From assembly GCA_020440935.1 (NCBI GenBank), contig JAGRNC010000086.1, forward strand, positions 1 through 9,064: a DNA stretch of 9,064 bases, in the 5' to 3' direction. Within the stretch, counting starts at the first letter, position 1. Every line of letters starts with the position of its first letter. The translations under genes and the position numbers were made by a program. The notes beneath the pieces are model-generated. The model saw nothing but the letters and a program-made list of their open reading frames with translations. It searched no databases and was not told the origin of the DNA. Positions 5,161 through 9,064 of this stretch are shown here, in pieces. Origin of the DNA: Leptospiraceae bacterium. Lineage in GTDB: Bacteria > Spirochaetota > Leptospiria > Leptospirales > Leptonemataceae.

Positions 5161-8100
5161 ATGCAACGACTTCTAATTGCCAACCGCGGAGAAATTGCCA
5201 TCCGCATTGCGGGCGCGGCGCTGGAACAAGGAATACAACCGATCGGTATATACACCCCGGAAGATGCGGAGTCCCTGCATACAACGGTAATGGAATGCCT
5301 TCCTTTGCTCAATTCGTCGACTTACCTGGACGGCGCTGCAATCCTGGAAATCGCCCGGGACCGGCAAATAGATGCATTGCATCCAGGATATGGCTTTTTA
5401 AGCGAAAGCGCATCCTTTGCGCGGCAATGTGAAGAAGCCGGGATTGTCTTTGTGGGCCCATCGCCGGAGACGCTGGAACTGTACGGGAACAAATGGAAGG
5501 CCATCGAACAGGCCCGCGAGCTTGGTGTGCCCTCGCTGGCGCATCGCGAATTAAGCTCTTCCGAAGATGCAGGTCAGTTTATGGAACAAATCGGCGGCCC
5601 AATCCTGCTAAAGGCAAACTCCGGGGGCGGGGGCCGAGGAATGCGGCTTGTCCGAAATGCCTCAGATCTGGAGGGAGCATTCCTGGCTTGTAAGCGCGAG
5701 GCGGAAAGCTCTACAGGGATATCTTTATTATATGTAGAAGAGTATCTAGAACAATGTAGACATATCGAAGTTCAAACACTGGGGGATGGAGAAAACATTT
5801 ATGTCGTTGGACTGCGCGATTGTAGCCTGCAGCGCCGTTTCCAGAAGATGATCGAGATTGCGCCTGCCCCATTTCTTTCCAACGAAATTGAGGAATCATT
5901 AAAACAATATGCATTGCAAATGGCCCGGGCCGCAAATCTGCGAAGTCTGGCTACCTATGAATTTCTCTATCAACCACATTCGAATCGAATTGTGTTTATC
6001 GAATGCAATCCTCGTCTGCAAGTGGAACACACGGTCACCGAAGAAACAAAAAACCTCGATCTAGTGGGTTTGCAGCTGTTGATTTCCAGCGGCAAATCGA
6101 TTGGGGATTTGGAAATAGAAAACCGCAAAAGCGCAGGATTTGCCATTCAACTACGCATCAACCTGGAGCGAATCGCAACGGATGGAACGATTCATCCCGA
6201 TTCTGGGGCCATCGAAGAGCTGACTTTTCCAGGAGGTCCTGGAATTCGTCAGGACAGCCATGGGTACGTAGGCTACAGAATGCCATCCTCTTACGATACC
6301 ATGCTCGGTAAGTTGATCATTCGGGGCCGGGACTGGCCATCGACTCTTCGAAAGGCCCGCGATGCCATGAAACAGATGCGAGTCGTCCCGGTTGGAAATA
6401 CCGCGTTACTACGGGCAATGCTGGCGCGACCCGAGCTAGAGGAATATCGGGTGCATACATCCTTTGTAGATATGCATTTGTCGGATTTGCTAAAATCGGC
6501 GGAGACCTTGGAGGCACCCATACGCAGATCCGAAGCTGCTACACCTGGTGCGGAGGCCAGCACGATCGCCTCCTACGAAGAGTTTCATGATGGCCTGGAG
6601 GCAATTCGCAGCCCTATGGCGGCCCGATTACTCCATCTCGAAGTTTCCGCCGGCGACTACGTTCGTAAGGGGCAAACCGTGGCCATAGTAAGCGCCATGA
6701 AAATGGAAAATCAGCTCAGCAGTCACTGCCATGGCTTTGTCGAAAAGATCGGAGTAAACGAAGGGCAGGAACTGGAAACCAATCAGATAATGCTGCTGAT
6801 TCGACCAGTGGAAGGCGGCGAGGAAAGCGAAGAGGAAGTAATTCAGGATCTAGAATCGATACCTGACAGCCTGGCAAAACTGAACCATCGAAGGCAACAG
6901 ATTCTAGATGAATCTCGCCCGCGCGCCGTGGCAAAACGACGAAAGCGAAAGCAACGCACCGCCCGGGAGAACCTGAAGGATCTTTGCGATCCGGGTTCGT
7001 TTCTGGAATATGGCGACATGGCTATTGCCGCGCAACGACGCAGACATAGCGAAGAGGAGTTGATTCGACTATCGCCGGCGGATGGCCTGGTGGCCGGTCT
7101 GGGTACTGTCAATGGCACTTTGTTTGGCGAAGCAAGCGCGCGTTGCGCAGCGATGTCTTACGATTATACGGTTTTCGCCGGAACGCAGGGGGCGATGAAT
7201 CATAAAAAGACGGATCGTCTACTCCAGGTGGTGGCTCGATTGGAGCTACCGATGGTGACTTTTACCGAAGGCGGAGGCGGAAGACCGGGAGAAATCGATG
7301 TTCCGGCGGTGGCAGGACTGGACATCCACACATTCCGACAGTATGCTTCGTTGAGCGGAGTCGTGCCGAGAATTGCCATAGCATCGGGTCGGTGCTTCGC
7401 CGGAAATGCGGCGCTCTTTGGCGCAAGCGATATTACCATAGCTACCCAGAATGCAACCATTGGTATGGGCGGGCCGGTTATGATTAAGGGCGGCGGTCTG
7501 GGAAATTATCGCGCGGAAGAAGTGGGACCGGCCGCCATGCAGTATTCCAATGGAGTGGTGGACATTCTGGTCGAAGATGAAGAAGAGGCAGTGCAGGTAG
7601 CCAAGAAGGCGCTTTCCTATTTCCAGGGGGAGCTTCCCGCCAGCAGTTCCGATGGTCGAATGCTTCGCCATTGTATTCCTGAAAACCGGCGACGCGCCTA
7701 TGATATGCATCGGCTTATTTCATTGCTGATAGACTCAGAGTCATTTCTGGAGTTGCGTGGAGGATTTGGGCGTGCTATGATTACGGGCCTTGCACGAATC
7801 AATGGCATGCCCCTGGGATTGATGGCAAACAACCCAAATTGCAATGCCGGCGCCATTGATGCAGATGCTGCAGATAAAGCCAGTCGCTTTATGCAGCTTT
7901 GCGATGCCCATGGAATACCATTGCTCTCGCTTTGCGACACTCCGGGTATCATGGTGGGGCCCGATGCGGAAAGCACCGCTCTTGTGCGACATGCTGCCCG
8001 TATGTTTTTAACCTCCGCAAGTATCAGTGTACCGATGTTTACTATTGTTGTACGGCGGGGTTATGGGCTGGGCGCCATGGCCATGGCCGGCGGAAGCTTT

Positions 8101-8406
8101 CATTCCACTGTGTTCACAGTCGCCTGGCCCACCGGCGAATTTGGAGCAATGGGTCTGGAAGGAGAGGTAAAAATCGGATTTCAAAAGGAACTTGCCGAAA
8201 TCCAGGACTGGGATGCTAGAGAGGCAAGATACCAGGAACTATTAAAAGAAGCGATCCACCGCGGGCGGGCGACCAATATGGCCGCGTACCTCGAAATCGA
8301 TTCGGTGATCGATCCGGCCGATTCACGAACCTGGCTTATTCGAGGATTAAAGAGCCTGCCGCCGAATGCAACGAGAACCCGCCGACCGATGGTAGACTCC
8401 TGGTAG
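5161..8406 (+). CDS. Single-chain biotin-dependent acyl-CoA carboxylase (LCC type: BC-BCCP-CT)
   Basis: One 1081-residue chain carries all three activities for ATP- and bicarbonate-dependent carboxylation of an acyl-CoA. Biotin carboxylase spans about 1-440: LHPGYGFLSE (73-82), ATP-binding glycine-rich loop KANSGGGGRGMR (151-162), RDCSLQRRFQK (219-229) with C221 and K229, and ECNPRLQVEHTVTEE (281-295). The carrier domain is about 480-548, with biotinyl lysine K514 in SAMKMEN. An acidic, then strongly basic linker (551-600) leads to the carboxyltransferase: DPGSFLEYG (610-618), FAGTQGAMNHKKTDR (672-686), EGGGGRPGE (703-711), and NNPNCNAGAIDADAADKASRF plus CDTPGIMVGPDAE in the C half. AAQRRR and the PADGLVAG stretch (639-646) match the long-chain acyl-CoA carboxylase type described from mycobacteria and Pseudomonas. 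Long-chain preference is inferred; acetyl- or propionyl-CoA are possible. Start ATG 5161 has GGAGA 6 nt upstream. Confidence 0.95.
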   Translation: MQRLLIANRGEIAIRIAGAALEQGIQPIGIYTPEDAESLHTTVMECLPLLNSSTYLDGAAILEIARDRQIDALHPGYGFLSESASFARQCEEAGIVFVGPSPETLELYGNKWKAIEQARELGVPSLAHRELSSSEDAGQFMEQIGGPILLKANSGGGGRGMRLVRNASDLEGAFLACKREAESSTGISLLYVEEYLEQCRHIEVQTLGDGENIYVVGLRDCSLQRRFQKMIEIAPAPFLSNEIEESLKQYALQMARAANLRSLATYEFLYQPHSNRIVFIECNPRLQVEHTVTEETKNLDLVGLQLLISSGKSIGDLEIENRKSAGFAIQLRINLERIATDGTIHPDSGAIEELTFPGGPGIRQDSHGYVGYRMPSSYDTMLGKLIIRGRDWPSTLRKARDAMKQMRVVPVGNTALLRAMLARPELEEYRVHTSFVDMHLSDLLKSAETLEAPIRRSEAATPGAEASTIASYEEFHDGLEAIRSPMAARLLHLEVSAGDYVRKGQTVAIVSAMKMENQLSSHCHGFVEKIGVNEGQELETNQIMLLIRPVEGGEESEEEVIQDLESIPDSLAKLNHRRQQILDESRPRAVAKRRKRKQRTARENLKDLCDPGSFLEYGDMAIAAQRRRHSEEELIRLSPADGLVAGLGTVNGTLFGEASARCAAMSYDYTVFAGTQGAMNHKKTDRLLQVVARLELPMVTFTEGGGGRPGEIDVPAVAGLDIHTFRQYASLSGVVPRIAIASGRCFAGNAALFGASDITIATQNATIGMGGPVMIKGGGLGNYRAEEVGPAAMQYSNGVVDILVEDEEEAVQVAKKALSYFQGELPASSSDGRMLRHCIPENRRRAYDMHRLISLLIDSESFLELRGGFGRAMITGLARINGMPLGLMANNPNCNAGAIDADAADKASRFMQLCDAHGIPLLSLCDTPGIMVGPDAESTALVRHAARMFLTSASISVPMFTIVVRRGYGLGAMAMAGGSFHSTVFTVAWPTGEFGAMGLEGEVKIGFQKELAEIQDWDAREARYQELLKEAIHRGRATNMAAYLEIDSVIDPADSRTWLIRGLKSLPPNATRTRRPMVDSW

Positions 8407-8686
8407 ATCTAACTTCAGCCGAATGCGCATAGCCGCGCCCTGATGCTAGGCGGAATCTGCGGTATTAGGAACGCCAAGGATTAGAGAAGTAGAAGCATAG
8501 CGCAGTAGCTCGCCCTACCCGACGCCCGTGCACCGAAAGAAGTTCACATCTTTTTATGCAGCACGTTACAAAAAGACCGGCAGCCGATGCATAATTGCTC
8601 TATAGAATTGGAATATATTCTTGCCTCAATTTCTTCTTTTTTGTTGTCTGTTAACCGGATTTCTGTTTCCCGCGAGATAGACTGCC
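8407..8686. other. Intergenic stretch without a recognisable gene
   Basis: These 280 nt lie between the carboxylase stop and the PAS gene start. I see no frame with a believable product and no tRNA-like fold. The left part is GC-balanced with only 4-5 bp stems, and no clear terminator follows the carboxylase. From about 8550 on it turns AT- and pyrimidine-rich: a perfect 10-bp palindrome GAATATATTC at 8611-8620, then a TTCTTCTTTTTTGTTG tract. This is probably the promoter region of the PAS gene, but no hexamer pair with good spacing stands out. Confidence 0.5.
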
Positions 8687-9064
8687 ATGCAGGAATTATT
8701 TTCTGAGTCTCTATTTGAACAAATCGAAACCATAGCTCGCCTGGGTGTGTATCAAACCGACCTGGTCCGGCAGCGCTGGACTGGTTCGCGCAACTTTGTT
8801 CGCCTGTTCGGATTGGAAGAAAAGCCCGAGTACACCATCGAGGAGTTCCAGAGCCTGGTCCATCCCGAGGACCTGGATCCGGTTATGGACTACTTCCAGC
8901 ACTGCCTTGCGCACACAGATGAGTTCAATATGGACTATCGCTGCATTGTTGATGGCCGGACCATGCATGTGGAATCCAGAACCCGAATCTATCGCAATAA
9001 TGAAGGGTCTCCGGTAGGGCTCATAGGAATCAAACGCGACATTTCGCACCTGCAGCAAGCCGAG
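8687..9064 (+). CDS. PAS-domain sensor protein, N-terminal part (3' partial)
   Basis: An open frame of 126 residues runs off the right edge. After a short amphipathic N-terminal helix, residues about 20-125 form a PAS domain of the PAS_3 type: W31 and NFVRLFGLEEKPEYT (36-50), IEEFQSLVHPEDLDPV (51-66), FNMDYRCIVDGR (80-91), and GSPVGLIGIKRDIS (107-120). HLQQAE then starts the usual signalling coiled coil. The protein should be a cytoplasmic sensor whose effector (histidine kinase, GGDEF or other) lies beyond the window. No signal peptide or membrane segment precedes the PAS domain. ATG 8687 is the first possible start because TAG lies in frame at 8678-8680. The Shine-Dalgarno sequence is weak (GCGAGATAG). 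The ligand cannot be inferred. Confidence 0.85.
   Translation, partial: MQELFSESLFEQIETIARLGVYQTDLVRQRWTGSRNFVRLFGLEEKPEYTIEEFQSLVHPEDLDPVMDYFQHCLAHTDEFNMDYRCIVDGRTMHVESRTRIYRNNEGSPVGLIGIKRDISHLQQAE

Noticed and set aside
5099..5284. N-terminal extension of the small minus-strand gene up to an ATG at 5284
   Set aside because: It would run through the divergent promoter gap and 124 nt antisense into the biotin carboxylase start. The internal ATG 5098 has its own GGGAG site and begins the protein-like part.
7246..7710. 154-residue minus-strand frame inside the carboxylase gene
   Set aside because: It lies entirely antisense to the highly conserved carboxyltransferase coding region and has no recognisable features.
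8595..8620. Promoter-like AT-rich hexamers (TTGCTC, TAGAAT, TATATT) upstream of the PAS gene
   Set aside because: No pair has both acceptable matches and 16-18 nt spacing.
8711..9058. 115-residue minus-strand frame at the right end
   Set aside because: Antisense shadow of the PAS-domain coding frame, which has clear family motifs.

Overview
The window is an ordinary-looking bacterial chromosomal stretch with mid-range GC. It is densely coded on both strands and shows no mobile element, CRISPR array, tRNA or rRNA. The gene set is a two-protein polyphosphate phosphotransferase, a DUF2061 membrane protein, pterin/folate enzymes, a membrane histidine kinase, a single-chain biotin-dependent acyl-CoA carboxylase and a PAS sensor. 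It fits a free-living heterotrophic Gram-negative bacterium. A Leptospirales-type spirochaete is my tentative guess, but nothing here proves the lineage.

Layout, left to right. (1) The 3' end of a small cysteine-containing, probably exported protein (3-308, +) ends at a strong hairpin (316-347). The hairpin is shared with a convergent pair of minus-strand genes. (2) That pair (1824 down to 368) is two PPK2-fold proteins joined by an ATGA overlap. The first matches the non-catalytic N-terminal half of two-domain polyphosphate:AMP phosphotransferase and has lost the Walker A lysine. The second matches the catalytic C-terminal half with its motifs intact. (3) On the plus strand follow a DUF2061 membrane protein (about 2023-2313), a pteridine-reductase-type SDR (2358-3125) and folK (3122-3538). 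The last two overlap by ATGA and form a pterin/folate unit. (4) On the minus strand lies an orphan multi-pass histidine kinase (4847-3522) whose end overlaps folK tail to tail. Upstream of it is a 56-residue unknown protein (5098-4928). (5) Divergent from that is a 1081-residue acyl-CoA carboxylase (5161-8406, +) with biotin carboxylase, biotin carrier and carboxyltransferase domains in one chain, the long-chain acyl-CoA carboxylase architecture. (6) A 280-nt gap with no recognisable gene leads to the start of a PAS-domain sensor (8687-9064, +) cut by the window edge.

The units look metabolically independent: polyphosphate-driven nucleotide phosphorylation, reduced pterin/folate synthesis, acyl-CoA carboxylation and two signalling proteins. 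The most unusual points are the polyphosphate phosphotransferase split exactly at its domain linker, with a degenerate partner subunit, and the leader hairpin just upstream of the histidine kinase. I see no wholly new multi-gene system.
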